Shown here one piece after another: positions 34,485 through 42,961 of a stretch of DNA of 64,000 nt. The position numbers and the translations under genes are program-made. Position 1 is the first letter of the stretch; every line of letters begins with the position of its first letter. The notes under the pieces are model-generated. The model made no database searches. It was not told where the DNA came from and worked only from the letters and a program-made list of their open reading frames with translations. The stretch comes from HKCCE3408 sp039183205 (GTDB lineage Bacteria; Pseudomonadota; Alphaproteobacteria; Rhodobacterales; Rhodobacteraceae): the NCBI GenBank assembly GCA_039183205.1, contig JBCDBR010000022.1, forward strand, positions 1 through 64,000, in the 5' to 3' direction.

Positions 34485-35537
34485 TCAGGCACGTTCCAAT
34501 CCAGGCAGGTCCGCCGCACCGGCGGGGGCGAGACCAATGACTTTGAAGAGCGTTCCCATTTCGCCGGGGGTCGTCAACCGTTTCTCGGCCGCCCGGTGTT
34601 GGTTCAAAGCGTCCCCGGTCAGTCGTGTGGCCAATTGGTCAGCACGTTGATGCAGGCCCAAGCGTGCGAGAAACGTCCCTTGCTCGACCGGTCCAAAACC
34701 TTGCGCAGGGCGTGCCGCGCGCAGGAGCGGACCAAATGCGACATGCGCGGTAAGGTCGGCCTGTCCAGGATGCGCCAATGGGTCCACCTTTTGGTGTTTA
34801 TGCACGGCCTGAAACGTGACCTCACGGCTTTCGAGTTCGCCGTAATCGATGATAAACGCGGCACCGCCGAATTGTGCGATACGGGTGCCGATTTCAGACG
34901 CAATGGCCTCGGCGGCCGGACAAATCTCGGTGTAGTTTCCGGGCGCCTTGGACAAATCTGGCACCAGCTCTGCGGGCCGCAACCCGATTTGCAACGCGCC
35001 ATCTGCGGCACCGACGCGCCATTCATCCCAGCCCGAGATTGACCTTTGAAAGATGCGGATGGGCAAGGCATCGAAAAACTCATTTCCCACCAAAAATAGC
35101 GGCGCATCTGGAAGGTCCTGCACTGTGTCGCAAAAGCGGGGCGCGTGGCCTGGCAAGGCGCGCCTTTGCCGTTCCCGCATCACCCGAGAGCTTTCGACGA
35201 GGGCAATGTCTGCGGCGGCGTGAAATCCGGGAACAGTTGCCGTGGCACGCAGAACATCCGCCATCAGCGTGCCATTGCCAGGTCCCAGTTCCGCCAGCAA
35301 AATGCGGTCCGGCGCGCCCTGATCCATCCAGGTCTGTGCCAGGGCAAGGCCGAGCACTTCACCGAACATTTGGCTGATCTCGGGCGCGGTGACGAAATCC
35401 CCATCGGCCCCGATCGGATCGCGCGTGGCGTAATAGCCGTGTTCGGGATGATGCAGACAGGTGGTCATGTAATCGGCGACGCTCATTGGCCCATCGCGCG
35501 CGATGTGCGCCAGAAGATATCCCGCAAGCGGCGTCAC
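34485..35537 (-). CDS. SAM-dependent methyltransferase, NDUFAF7/MidA family
   Basis: A 350-residue protein of the MidA/NDUFAF7 family, whose mitochondrial member methylates an arginine of complex I subunit NDUFS2. It has HPEHGYYATRDPIGADGDFVTAPEISQMFGE (about 30-60), the SAM loop LLAELGPGNGTLMADVL near 80-96, VGNEFFDALP near 148 and FIIDYGELE near 226. It may help complex I assembly; this is inference from the family. The start overlaps the lgt stop (ATGA). Confidence 0.92.
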   Translation of the reverse strand: MTPLAGYLLAHIARDGPMSVADYMTTCLHHPEHGYYATRDPIGADGDFVTAPEISQMFGEVLGLALAQTWMDQGAPDRILLAELGPGNGTLMADVLRATATVPGFHAAADIALVESSRVMRERQRRALPGHAPRFCDTVQDLPDAPLFLVGNEFFDALPIRIFQRSISGWDEWRVGAADGALQIGLRPAELVPDLSKAPGNYTEICPAAEAIASEIGTRIAQFGGAAFIIDYGELESREVTFQAVHKHQKVDPLAHPGQADLTAHVAFGPLLRAARPAQGFGPVEQGTFLARLGLHQRADQLATRLTGDALNQHRAAEKRLTTPGEMGTLFKVIGLAPAGAADLPGLERA

Positions 35538-36451
35538 GCCGGTCGCGGTTGCCGGGCCGAAAGGCCGAGGATCACCAAGCCGCCAAGGAGCATGGGCAAG
35601 GACAGGATTTGGCCCATTGTCAGGCCGGCGGCGCCGAGGTCAATGACATAGCCCATGGGGTTGTCCGCCGTTCTGAATTGCGCATCGGCTTGCCGGTAGA
35701 ATTCAACAAAAAACCGCGCAGCGCCGTAACCTGCGAAAAAAAGGCCTGTCACCATGCCCGGTCGCTTCAGCCAGTCTCGCCGCATGCTGAGCCAAAGAAG
35801 AACAAGGCCAAGAACCAGCCCTTCAAGCATAGCCTCGTAGAGCTGCGATGGATGCCGGGCACAAAGAACTTGCCCCGCCTCGATGATCAAACCCGCAGGG
35901 CCGTCACAGGCTTGGGCCGCATTTCCCGGAAAGACCACGCCCCAGGCAACATCGGTGGGCCGCCCCCAAAGCTCGGCATTGATGAAATTGGCAATGCGCC
36001 CGAGAAAAAGCCCTGTCGGCGTGGCGATCGCAAGTGCATCGGCTACGGATGCCAATGGCAGCGATCGCAACCGGCAAAAGATGATCGCTGCGACAATTAC
36101 GCCGAGAAGGCCGCCGTGAAAGGCCATCCCACCTTCCCAAACTCGAATAACCCGCCCCGGCTCGGCAAGGAACACGGCCGGTTCGTAAAAAAGGACGTAG
36201 CCCAGCCTGCCGCCCAAAATCACGCCGACAATGATCCATGTCAGCAATTCCTCGACCTCCTGCGGCTTCATGGGCGGCGTTGCCTGCGGCCACAGGCTCT
36301 CGCGCCTGACAAGCCAGACAACCATGCGCCAACCAATCAAAAGCCCCGCGATATAGGCCAAGGCATACCAGCGGATGGCCAGTTCGAAGCCCGCAATGGT
36401 GAACGAGATGAGCTCTGGCGATATTTGCGGGAAATTCAGGGCAGCCTGCAT
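35534..36451 (-). CDS. lgt: Prolipoprotein diacylglyceryl transferase
   Basis: Lgt adds diacylglycerol to the lipobox cysteine of prolipoproteins in the inner membrane. The 305-residue protein has about seven membrane segments, the WEGGMAFHGGLLGV segment near 130-143 with the essential histidine, and the signature GRIANFINAELWGRPT near 180-195, followed by HPSQLYEA. I start at ATG 36451 (MQAALNFPQIS), after AAAAAGG; the frame is open to 36637 without conservation. First gene of the lgt run. Confidence 0.95.
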   Translation of the reverse strand: MQAALNFPQISPELISFTIAGFELAIRWYALAYIAGLLIGWRMVVWLVRRESLWPQATPPMKPQEVEELLTWIIVGVILGGRLGYVLFYEPAVFLAEPGRVIRVWEGGMAFHGGLLGVIVAAIIFCRLRSLPLASVADALAIATPTGLFLGRIANFINAELWGRPTDVAWGVVFPGNAAQACDGPAGLIIEAGQVLCARHPSQLYEAMLEGLVLGLVLLWLSMRRDWLKRPGMVTGLFFAGYGAARFFVEFYRQADAQFRTADNPMGYVIDLGAAGLTMGQILSLPMLLGGLVILGLSARQPRPA

Positions 36452-36568
36452 GGCTCTTGCCTTTTTGCAGTTTCGACCGGGATTAAGGCGGCATGCGACA
36501 ACGGTCAACCTTGATGCACGCATCGATTGAGGCCATATCACAAGGAGATGATTGAAAGGCCCAAGACG

Positions 36569-36814
36569 ATGCAAACGCGCAACCGGATCATGGAAGATAT
36601 CTCGCAGTTGATGACCAACGCGATGGGCGTTGCCCAAGGCGCGAAGGACGAAGCGGAAACGGCGATGAAATCAATGATCGATCGCTGGTTGGCCGATCGG
36701 GACTTTGTCACCCGCGAAGAGTTCGAGGCCGTTCGGGCAATGGCTCAGAAGGCGCGCGAAGAGAACGAAGCGCTCAAAGCGCGCCTCGATGCGCTTGAGG
36801 CAAAAGGCAGCTAA
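36569..36814 (+). CDS. ubiK: Ubiquinone biosynthesis accessory factor UbiK
   Basis: An 81-residue helical protein of the UbiK/BMFP (YqiC) family, which assists the ubiquinone biosynthesis enzymes at the membrane. The N-terminus (IMEDISQLMTNAMGVAQGAKDE) is amphipathic; the C-terminal part (VTREEFEAVRAMAQKAREENEALKARLDALEA) forms a coiled coil. ATG 36569 (MQTRNRI) is the likely start; the frame is open from 36527. Divergent from lgt. Confidence 0.87.
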   Translation: MQTRNRIMEDISQLMTNAMGVAQGAKDEAETAMKSMIDRWLADRDFVTREEFEAVRAMAQKAREENEALKARLDALEAKGS

Positions 36815-36952
36815 ACCGGCCGCTTTCCCACCCGACCTGACACGTGTTCCTGACAATCTTCTGTCAGCCACAAAGCTGTGGATAGTTTTAACGTCACGGG
36901 ACCTGGAAGGGTTTTAGTAAATATTTCGCTTTACACCTGACCCCGATGAACG

Positions 36953-36966
36953 CACCATATATGGTG
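36953..36966. promoter_or_regulatory. 14-bp perfect palindrome upstream of the YbjN-like gene
   Basis: CACCATATATGGTG at 36953-36966 is perfectly self-complementary and lies 114 bases before the YbjN-like start, in an otherwise gene-free stretch (36815-37079). It is followed by GTGGG and preceded by an AT-rich run. It looks like a dimeric regulator site; the protein is unknown. The same gap has a small hairpin CTGACA/TGTCAG (36850-36867) after ubiK. Confidence 0.5.
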
Positions 36967-37079
36967 TGGGTTGTCGGCTGCCCCGGCGACCTATGGTAAA
37001 GACACCCAGTCTCTTGTGGGGTACTTGGTATGACAAACCAGACCTCACCGAGGCTGCCAAAAAAACAGAGGCCTGGGCA

Positions 37080-37583
37080 ATGTCACTATCCGAGCAGTTC
37101 TTCGATTCAGACGACCTCCATCCCATTGATATGGTGGAGACTTTAGCGACACACCACGATTGGGATTTTGATCGCGTGGCTGACGATCAGATCGCCATGG
37201 CGATTGAAGGTCAGTGGCGCACCTATTCGATCACACTGGCATGGTCGGGGTATGACGAAACCCTGCGCATGATTTGTACCTTCGATATGGAGCCACCAGA
37301 CGGCACGCTGCCCAATCTCTACGAGGTTTTGAACCATACCAATGATCGCTGCTGGGCTGGGGCCTTTAGCTATTGGAGCGAGCAAAAGCTGATGGTGTAT
37401 CGCTATGGGTTGGTCTTGGCCGGCGAACAGATGGCCAGCCATGACCAGATCGCGTGCATGGTCGAAACGGCCGTTCTCGCCGCAGAAAGGTACTATCCGG
37501 CGTTCCAACTGGCCTGTTGGGGCAACCGCACACCGTCCGAGGCCATGCAGGTCGCCATTGCTGAAAGCTACGGCCGCGCCTAA
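37080..37583 (+). CDS. YbjN domain-containing protein
   Basis: A 167-residue YbjN/DUF1790-like protein, of the fold related to type III secretion chaperones. Recognised from HPIDMVETLATHHDWDFDRVADDQIAMAIEGQW, then strands up to CTFDMEPP, LYEVLNHTNDRCWAGAFSYW and the final helix with AYYPAFQ-like sequence. The function is unknown; it may help folding or assembly. ATG 37080 (MSLSEQFF) after AGAGG is preferred; the frame is open from 36966. Followed by proC after 27 bases. Confidence 0.85.
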   Translation: MSLSEQFFDSDDLHPIDMVETLATHHDWDFDRVADDQIAMAIEGQWRTYSITLAWSGYDETLRMICTFDMEPPDGTLPNLYEVLNHTNDRCWAGAFSYWSEQKLMVYRYGLVLAGEQMASHDQIACMVETAVLAAERYYPAFQLACWGNRTPSEAMQVAIAESYGRA

Positions 37584-37610
37584 CCTCTGTGCGCAAAGCG
37601 CGGGGGTGTA

Positions 37611-38423
37611 ATGAATTTTGAAGACATCAATGATCGCGGCCTGGTGATGCTGGGCTGCGGTAAGATGGGCTCGGCGATGCTGGCGGGCTGGCTCGCCGGC
37701 GGTTTGACCCCGGACGCCGTCAACGTCGTCGATCCCGCGCCGTCAGATTGGCTCAAAGAAACCGGTGTTCGGCTGGGCGCGCCTTTGCCAGAGACACCCG
37801 CGATCTTGATCGTTGCGATCAAGCCGCAGATCATGGATGAAGCCCTGCCGCAAGCAAAACGCTTTGGCGGTGGGCAGACCCAGGTCGTCTCGGTGGCCGC
37901 TGGCACACCGATTGCCCGCCTTGAGGCAAATTTTGGCGCCAAAACCCCAATCGTCCGCGCCATGCCAAACACGCCCGCCGCAATTGGCAAGGGGATCACG
38001 GCCATTGTCGGCAACGATGCGGCGCGTGCCGACGCGGTCGATCTGGCCGAGGCGCTGTTGCGCGCGGTGGGTGATGTCGTGCGTATCGAAGACGAAGACC
38101 AAATCGACGCAGTCACCGGCCTGTCCGGTTCCGGCCCGGCCTATGTGTTTCACTTGATCGAAACCATGACAGCCGCCGGGATCGCGCAAGGTTTGGCGCC
38201 GGCCCTGGCCAATAAGCTGGCGACGGCCACCGTGGCCGGAGCAGGTGCACTGGCCCAGGAAACCGGTGAGACGGCCGAGCAATTGCGGATAAACGTTACC
38301 TCGCCCGGTGGGACGACGGCCGCGGGGCTCCGCGTGCTGATGGATGCCGACACAGGCTTGCCACCGCTTTTGGCGCGTACTGTCGCTGCCGCCACATCCC
38401 GCGCGCGAGAGCTGAAAGGATGA
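37611..38423 (+). CDS. proC: Pyrroline-5-carboxylate reductase
   Basis: ProC makes proline from 1-pyrroline-5-carboxylate with NAD(P)H. The 270-residue product has the nucleotide loop VMLGCGKMGSAML (12-24), IVAIKPQ near 67, VRAMPNTPAAIGKG (about 115-128), and the C-terminal signature TGLSGSGPAYVF followed by the NVTSPGGTTAAGL motif near 224-236. The stop overlaps the csaA start (ATGA). Confidence 0.96.
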   Translation: MNFEDINDRGLVMLGCGKMGSAMLAGWLAGGLTPDAVNVVDPAPSDWLKETGVRLGAPLPETPAILIVAIKPQIMDEALPQAKRFGGGQTQVVSVAAGTPIARLEANFGAKTPIVRAMPNTPAAIGKGITAIVGNDAARADAVDLAEALLRAVGDVVRIEDEDQIDAVTGLSGSGPAYVFHLIETMTAAGIAQGLAPALANKLATATVAGAGALAQETGETAEQLRINVTSPGGTTAAGLRVLMDADTGLPPLLARTVAAATSRARELKG

Positions 38424-38761
38424 CGGACCCGATTGGCTTCGAGGAGTTTCTGAAGGTCGACATTCGGGCGGGCACCGTTTTGCGGGCCGAGCCGTTTCCA
38501 GAAGCCCGCAAACCAGCCATTAAGCTTTGGATCGACTTTGGTGCCGACATCGGAGAGCGCAAAAGCTCCGCTCAGATCACGGCGCATTATGAACCTGACA
38601 CCCTGGTTGGCCGCCAGGTCCTCGCGGTGGTGAATTTCCCGCCGCGACAGATCGGGCCGTTCATGTCAGAGGTATTGGTCCTGGGTCTATCGGACGCAAA
38701 TGGCGAGATTGTGTTGCTGGCACCCGATCAGGCTGTGCCCAACGGCGGTCGATTGCATTGA
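38420..38761 (+). CDS. csaA: CsaA-like tRNA-binding protein
   Basis: A 113-residue OB-fold protein of the CsaA/EMAP-II type. It has IGFEEFLKVDIRAGTVLRAEPFPEARKPAIKLWIDFG (5-41), SSAQITAHYEPDTLVGRQVLAVVNFPPRQIGPFMSEVLVLG, the complete family pattern. Such proteins bind tRNA or act as mild chaperones in secretion. It is coupled to proC (ATGA) and to the dehydrogenase gene (TTGA). Confidence 0.93.
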   Translation: MTDPIGFEEFLKVDIRAGTVLRAEPFPEARKPAIKLWIDFGADIGERKSSAQITAHYEPDTLVGRQVLAVVNFPPRQIGPFMSEVLVLGLSDANGEIVLLAPDQAVPNGGRLH

Positions 38762-39702
38762 CGCGCCTGTTGATCACGCGTGCTCTCCCCGAGACGATCA
38801 TGGCAGAGGCCCGCCTGGCCTTTGATGTGACTGCGCGCGATCTCGATGCGCCGATGAGCCTTGTGGAATGTCGCACCGCCTTGTCCGACTTCGACGCCAT
38901 CATCCCCACTTTGGGGGATGCATTCAGCGCCGAAGCGTTCGGCGGACCGCATCGCTGCAAGCTTCTGGCCAATTTCGGGGTTGGATACAACCACATCGAC
39001 GTTGCTGCGGCACGCGCGGCAGGGGTGGAGGTTACAAACACGCCCGGTGCTGTGACCGATGCCACTGCCGATATCGCGATGACGCTGATCTTGATGACGG
39101 CGCGTAGGGCAGGCGAGGGCGAAAGGCTGGTGCGCAGCGGCAAATGGCCGGGTTGGTCGCCGACCCAAATGCTCGGCCAACATGTTACCGGGAAAACAGT
39201 GGCGATCATCGGAATGGGGCGCATTGGTCAAGCCATTGCGCGGCGGTGCCATTACGGTTTTGGCTGCGCGATCGTTTACGCGAACCGATCGGTGAAGGAT
39301 GTCGATGTTCCCGCACAGCAAATGCCAATGGCAGACGCACTCGCCGCAGCGGATATCGTTGTAGTCGCGACCCCGGGTGGGGCGGATACGCACCATCTGA
39401 TTGATGCTGCCGCGCTTGCGCGGCTCAAACCCCATTCGATCTTGATCAATATATCCCGGGGGGACGTTATCGCAGAGGCTGATTTGATCACCGTGTTGGA
39501 GCGCGGGAATATTGCTGGTGCCGGGCTTGATGTCTACGAGTTCGAACCGAACGTGCCCGCTGCATTGCGTGCTTTGGAAAACGTCACGCTCTTGCCGCAT
39601 CTTGGCACGTCCACGTTGGAGGTCCGCGAAGCAATGGGCGCGATGGCGTTGAAAAACGTCCTTGCAAGGTCTGAGGGACGGGCGTTGCCAAACCCCGTTT
39701 GA
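38758..39702 (+). CDS. D-2-hydroxyacid dehydrogenase (glycerate/hydroxypyruvate type)
   Basis: A 314-residue NAD(P)-dependent 2-hydroxyacid dehydrogenase. The Rossmann motif is IIGMGRIGQAIARR (about 150-163), the catalytic arginine is in NISRGDVI (about 236), and the catalytic histidine is in LLPHLGTSTLEVREAM (about 282). NFGVGYNHIDVAAA near 77 is the usual substrate-side loop. It may reduce hydroxypyruvate or glyoxylate. The TTG start overlaps the csaA stop; a weak hairpin (39702-39720) follows. Confidence 0.92.
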   Translation: MTRLLITRALPETIMAEARLAFDVTARDLDAPMSLVECRTALSDFDAIIPTLGDAFSAEAFGGPHRCKLLANFGVGYNHIDVAAARAAGVEVTNTPGAVTDATADIAMTLILMTARRAGEGERLVRSGKWPGWSPTQMLGQHVTGKTVAIIGMGRIGQAIARRCHYGFGCAIVYANRSVKDVDVPAQQMPMADALAAADIVVVATPGGADTHHLIDAAALARLKPHSILINISRGDVIAEADLITVLERGNIAGAGLDVYEFEPNVPAALRALENVTLLPHLGTSTLEVREAMGAMALKNVLARSEGRALPNPV

Positions 39703-39748
39703 GAGGCGGTTTTCGCCTCTGACTGAAGCCCTCGGATCGGAGGGATCA

Positions 39749-40345
39749 TCACCTGCGCCCTTCGGGCCCGTCACCCATGGCAGCGCGCCAATGGCGGCGG
39801 CACAGCGCAATGTAGCGGTCATTGCCGCCCACTTCGATCTGCGCCCCGTCCTTTACGGCATGTCCGTCTTCGTCGACCCGGATCACCATCGTTGCTTTCT
39901 TGCCGCAATGGCAGATCGTACGCACCTCGCGCATTTCATCAGCGAGCGCCAAAAGTGCCGCCGAGCCTGGAAACAACTTGCCCTGAAAATCCACGCGCAG
40001 GCCGTAGCACATGATCGGCACGCCCAAATCGTCGACGGCGCGTGCCAATTGCCAAACTTGCGCCTCGCTCATCCATTGCGCTTCATCGATCAGAACGCAG
40101 GCGCATGGACCGACCTCAAGCCGCGCTGCGATTTTCTCGAAAAGATCATCATGGGTGGTATAGGTGTCGGCTTCGGCGGAAATACCAATCCGGCTGCCGA
40201 TAAGACCTAGCCCCGCGCGGTCGTCGAATGTCGCCGTCAATAGGTAGGTCTGCATGCCGCGTTCGACATAGTTATATGACGCTTGCAACAGCAGGGTCGA
40301 TTTGCCTGCATTCATTGTCGAATAGTGGAAATAGAGCTTTGCCAT
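39749..40345 (-). CDS. tdk: Thymidine kinase (type II)
   Basis: Tdk phosphorylates thymidine for the salvage pathway. The 198-residue product has the P-loop STMNAGKST (9-17), the DEAQW magnesium motif near 93, the lasso-domain region, and four cysteine/histidine zinc ligands (ICHCGKKA and LCRRHW). I start at ATG 40345 (MAKLYFHYST); the frame is open to 40441. Convergent with the dehydrogenase gene. Confidence 0.95.
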   Translation of the reverse strand: MAKLYFHYSTMNAGKSTLLLQASYNYVERGMQTYLLTATFDDRAGLGLIGSRIGISAEADTYTTHDDLFEKIAARLEVGPCACVLIDEAQWMSEAQVWQLARAVDDLGVPIMCYGLRVDFQGKLFPGSAALLALADEMREVRTICHCGKKATMVIRVDEDGHAVKDGAQIEVGGNDRYIALCRRHWRAAMGDGPEGRR

Positions 40346-40674
40346 GGCGGCGGGTGTTGCATGAACGCGCCTGTCACCACAAGGTATGGCCGGCTGCGTT
40401 TTGCGTTCAAATAGGGTTGGCCTAAGGGGGGCGCGCTGCACCGATGGGGCGTATGCAACGATACCCGGATGAAGCCACTAAGGGACCAGCGGCATCCGAT
40501 TGCGGCCAAGCCAGGAGACCACAATCCCCCACTCACGCGACCAATCCCACGTTGGCCACAACTCGTTACCCTTCCCGGAACCTTCCGGAATAGTTAAAAT
40601 ATGGGATGACTTGGACGGTCGAGTTATGGGAAAAGGCTCGTTGAATTCCCCAAGGAATCGAAACGCGGGCAGTC
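40346..40674. other. Regulatory gap between tdk and the gene at 40675
   Basis: A 329-base gap without a convincing gene. Two palindromes stand together, TTCCCGGAA (40572-40580) and TTCCGGAA (40583-40590), immediately before an AT-rich TAAAAT (40595-40600) that could be a -10 box. This suggests a dimer-binding operator in the promoter of the 40675 gene, but no regulator is known. Confidence 0.5.
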
Positions 40675-41139
40675 ATGACAACAAAGATTGGAAGTTACCT
40701 CAAGAAGCATACTGAGGCGCTGATCAAGGATGTCGGCTACGCCTCGGCCTGTGAATTGACCGGGAAATCCAAGGCGACTTTGGGTCGTTATTTCTCCGAT
40801 GCAGACGAACATGCCGACCGCTTCATGCCGATCGACGCGGTTGTGGCGCTCGAAAGATCCTCGCGGTTTCCGCATGTTACGACCGCTTTGGCGGAACTCA
40901 ACGGGATCACGCTCAGCTACAATGCCAGCCCTCGAAACGATTCAGAATCCGGCGGTGTAAATGCAGATGTCGTTGCACTCAGCCAGCGTTTTGCAATGCT
41001 GATGGCGGAATACCATCAATCCATCGAAGACGGTGTGATCACAATCAATGAGGCCAAGCGATTGCTTAGAGAGACCCTGGAGATCCAGCGCGTGCTGCTT
41101 GAGATGAAGCTGCATTTGGAAGAAGAGACGGCCGTCTGA
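40675..41139 (+). CDS. Putative regulator with CII-like HTH N-terminus
   Basis: A 154-residue protein. Residues about 1-45 (KKHTEALIKDVGYASACELTGKSKATLGRYFS) look like a phage-CII/CP76-type helix-turn-helix. The C-terminal half (about 100-150) is strongly helical, ending RLLRETLEIQRVLLEMKLHLEEETAV, probably a coiled coil. DNA binding is inference. It is not surrounded by phage genes, so a domesticated chromosomal regulator is more likely than a prophage relic. Confidence 0.65.
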   Translation: MTTKIGSYLKKHTEALIKDVGYASACELTGKSKATLGRYFSDADEHADRFMPIDAVVALERSSRFPHVTTALAELNGITLSYNASPRNDSESGGVNADVVALSQRFAMLMAEYHQSIEDGVITINEAKRLLRETLEIQRVLLEMKLHLEEETAV

Positions 41140-41166
41140 CGGCACTTTGCGGCCGGTTATGCGATG

Positions 41167-42288
41167 TCAGGCCCGCTCCAAAAGAACCGATCCCACCGAA
41201 TATCCCGCGCCAAACGAGCAGATGAGTCCGCGATCGCCCGACGCCAAATCATCAGAGTATTTGGAAAACGCGATAATCGATCCGGCCGAGGATGTGTTGG
41301 CGTAATCCTGTAGGATATTTGGCTGTTCGCCCGCGACAGGTTCGCGACCCAGAACCTTTTTTCCGATATAGTCGTTCATGGTCTTGTTGGCCTGGTGAAG
41401 CCACAGGCGTTTGAGCGTGCTGGGATCGACGCCTTCTTCCGCCATATGCGCTGCGATGTGACGCGACACAAGCGGCAGCACCTCCTTGAATACCTTGCGC
41501 CCGTTTTGCATGAACTGCATGTCGCGGCGGTCCGCCATGTGGCCGTGGCGTGTACGGCGCAAATAGCCGTTGTTGTTGCGGATATTGTTGGAAAATTGCG
41601 TCGCGCACCGGGTGGAGAGTATCCGGAAATGGTCCCCCAGGGCGTCGTCAGCGCGTTCAAGGACCACCGCGGTGCAGACATCGCCAAAGATGAAGTGGCA
41701 GTCCCTGTCGCGCCATTCCAAATGGGCCGAGCAGATTTCAGGACTGACCACGATCGCCCGACGAACGGAGCCCGAGCGGATCATGTCCGCCGCCGCCTGG
41801 AGCCCGAACGTTGCCGACGAACAGGCGACATTCATATCGAAGCCAAAACCACCGGTTCCCAGAAGTTGTTGGACTTCGATTGCGATGGCGGGATAGGCGC
41901 GCTCATGGTTAGAAGCGGCGCAGATCACGGCATCGATCTCAGCTGCGGTGCGACCCGCCTGATCGAGCGCGTCGCGACAGGCCTCAACCGCCATCTCCGC
42001 CATCTGCCCTGGCTCGCTATCGGCCCGTTCCGGCAGCCAGGGATGCATCACGTCTGGATCGAGGATGCCGGATTTGTCCAACACGAAGCGCTGTTCGATG
42101 CCAGAGGCTTGAAAGATAAACGCGCTTGAGGAATGGGCCTTGGGCTCGACCGCGCCAGACGCAATGTCTTCGGCGTGCCGGTCGTTCCATCGGTCGGCAT
42201 AAGCGTTGAAGGCGACGACAAGCTCATCATTGGTGATGACCTCGCTTGGCGTGAACACGCCAGAGCCGGTGATTGCAGGCTGATACAT
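41167..42288 (-). CDS. Beta-ketoacyl-ACP synthase III-like (FabH2 type)
   Basis: A 373-residue ketoacyl synthase III-like enzyme with Cys 156 (MNVACSSATFG), His 298 (WLHQAN) and Asn 331 (YANTSSAGS), the full thiolase-fold triad. Its length and the N-terminal NDELVVAFNAYADRWNDRHAEDIASG resemble the longer FabH2 protein of Pseudomonas aeruginosa, which links medium-chain acyl-CoA from beta-oxidation to fatty-acid synthesis. The same role here is inference. A canonical FabH is expected elsewhere. Confidence 0.85.
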   Translation of the reverse strand: MYQPAITGSGVFTPSEVITNDELVVAFNAYADRWNDRHAEDIASGAVEPKAHSSSAFIFQASGIEQRFVLDKSGILDPDVMHPWLPERADSEPGQMAEMAVEACRDALDQAGRTAAEIDAVICAASNHERAYPAIAIEVQQLLGTGGFGFDMNVACSSATFGLQAAADMIRSGSVRRAIVVSPEICSAHLEWRDRDCHFIFGDVCTAVVLERADDALGDHFRILSTRCATQFSNNIRNNNGYLRRTRHGHMADRRDMQFMQNGRKVFKEVLPLVSRHIAAHMAEEGVDPSTLKRLWLHQANKTMNDYIGKKVLGREPVAGEQPNILQDYANTSSAGSIIAFSKYSDDLASGDRGLICSFGAGYSVGSVLLERA

Positions 42289-42444
42289 CGAAAATTCGCT
42301 CTCCTAGGGGCGCCATTTGCAATGCGCTTCGGGCGTAGGTCAAGCCGAACAAATTTAATTTGAACCGTTCTTGGTGGTGCCACGACCAAAGAACATCCGG
42401 TCGCGAAAAAGGACGGCCACACCCGATAAATGAAGGAAGAAAAC

Positions 42445-42750
42445 ATGTCGGTCTCAATGCTTACAAAACGCTTTGCTCTTGCACTTATCGCCATGCTGAT
42501 GGCGAGCTCGGTTTCCGCACTCGACATCGCTTGTTGCGGCGACGGCCCCGACGGTCCAGACTGGTCCGGCCCTGATGAAATCGCTGCACCCGAGGCCGAT
42601 GACGGCCCGGATGAGCCCGAAGGTGGCTCCGGCGGCGGTGACGGCGACAGCATCACAGGCGCTGATCAAGACGAATGCCTCGACGCGGGCGGCGCCTACA
42701 TTACCGGCCTACTTTGCTATGACATAGACGGCAATTACGTTCCGATCTAA
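42445..42750 (+). CDS. Small exported acidic protein, unknown
   Basis: A 101-residue protein with a clear signal peptide (MSVSMLTKRFALALIAMLMA, cleavage near SAL-D), then an Asp/Gly/Pro-rich acidic stretch (DGPDGPDWSGPD to GGSGGGDGDS) and a C-terminal part with cysteines (ECLDAGGAYITGLLCYD). Two cysteines near the mature N-terminus (ACCGDG) and two near the end could form disulfides. GGAAG precedes the ATG; an in-frame ATG at 42430 is less likely. A strong terminator follows. No family recognised. Confidence 0.72.
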   Translation: MSVSMLTKRFALALIAMLMASSVSALDIACCGDGPDGPDWSGPDEIAAPEADDGPDEPEGGSGGGDGDSITGADQDECLDAGGAYITGLLCYDIDGNYVPI

Positions 42751-42770
42751 GTCGATCCAATCCAAACTCA

Positions 42771-42814
42771 AAGGTGCGTGGTTCCAGAGTGGAGCCGCGC
42801 ACCTTGCTGTTTTT
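42771..42814 (+). terminator. Strong terminator after the small exported protein
   Basis: A 16-bp stem with two U-G pairs (42771-42786 with 42790-42805) and a 3-base loop is followed by GCTG and five T (42810-42814), 20 bases after the stop. It confirms that the small gene is a separate transcription unit. Confidence 0.88.
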
Positions 42815-42961
42815 GTTTGCTTGAATAGGGGATTGAACCATTGACGGCGGTGAACCCATCGCGGCGCGCGACGGTGACACTTTTGCCGGGCTGAAATACA
42901 ACGACAAGGATGGTCGCATCATCGCGATGTCAGAACCAAACCGATTTGTGCGCGCAAGGGT

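Noticed and set aside
39702..39720. Hairpin AGAGGCG/CGCCTCT after the dehydrogenase gene as terminator
   Set aside because: Only seven pairs and no T-run on either strand; kept out of the feature list.
38728..39822. A 364-codon frame antisense to the 2-hydroxyacid dehydrogenase
   Set aside because: The dehydrogenase motifs on the + strand are unambiguous and the antisense product resembles nothing.
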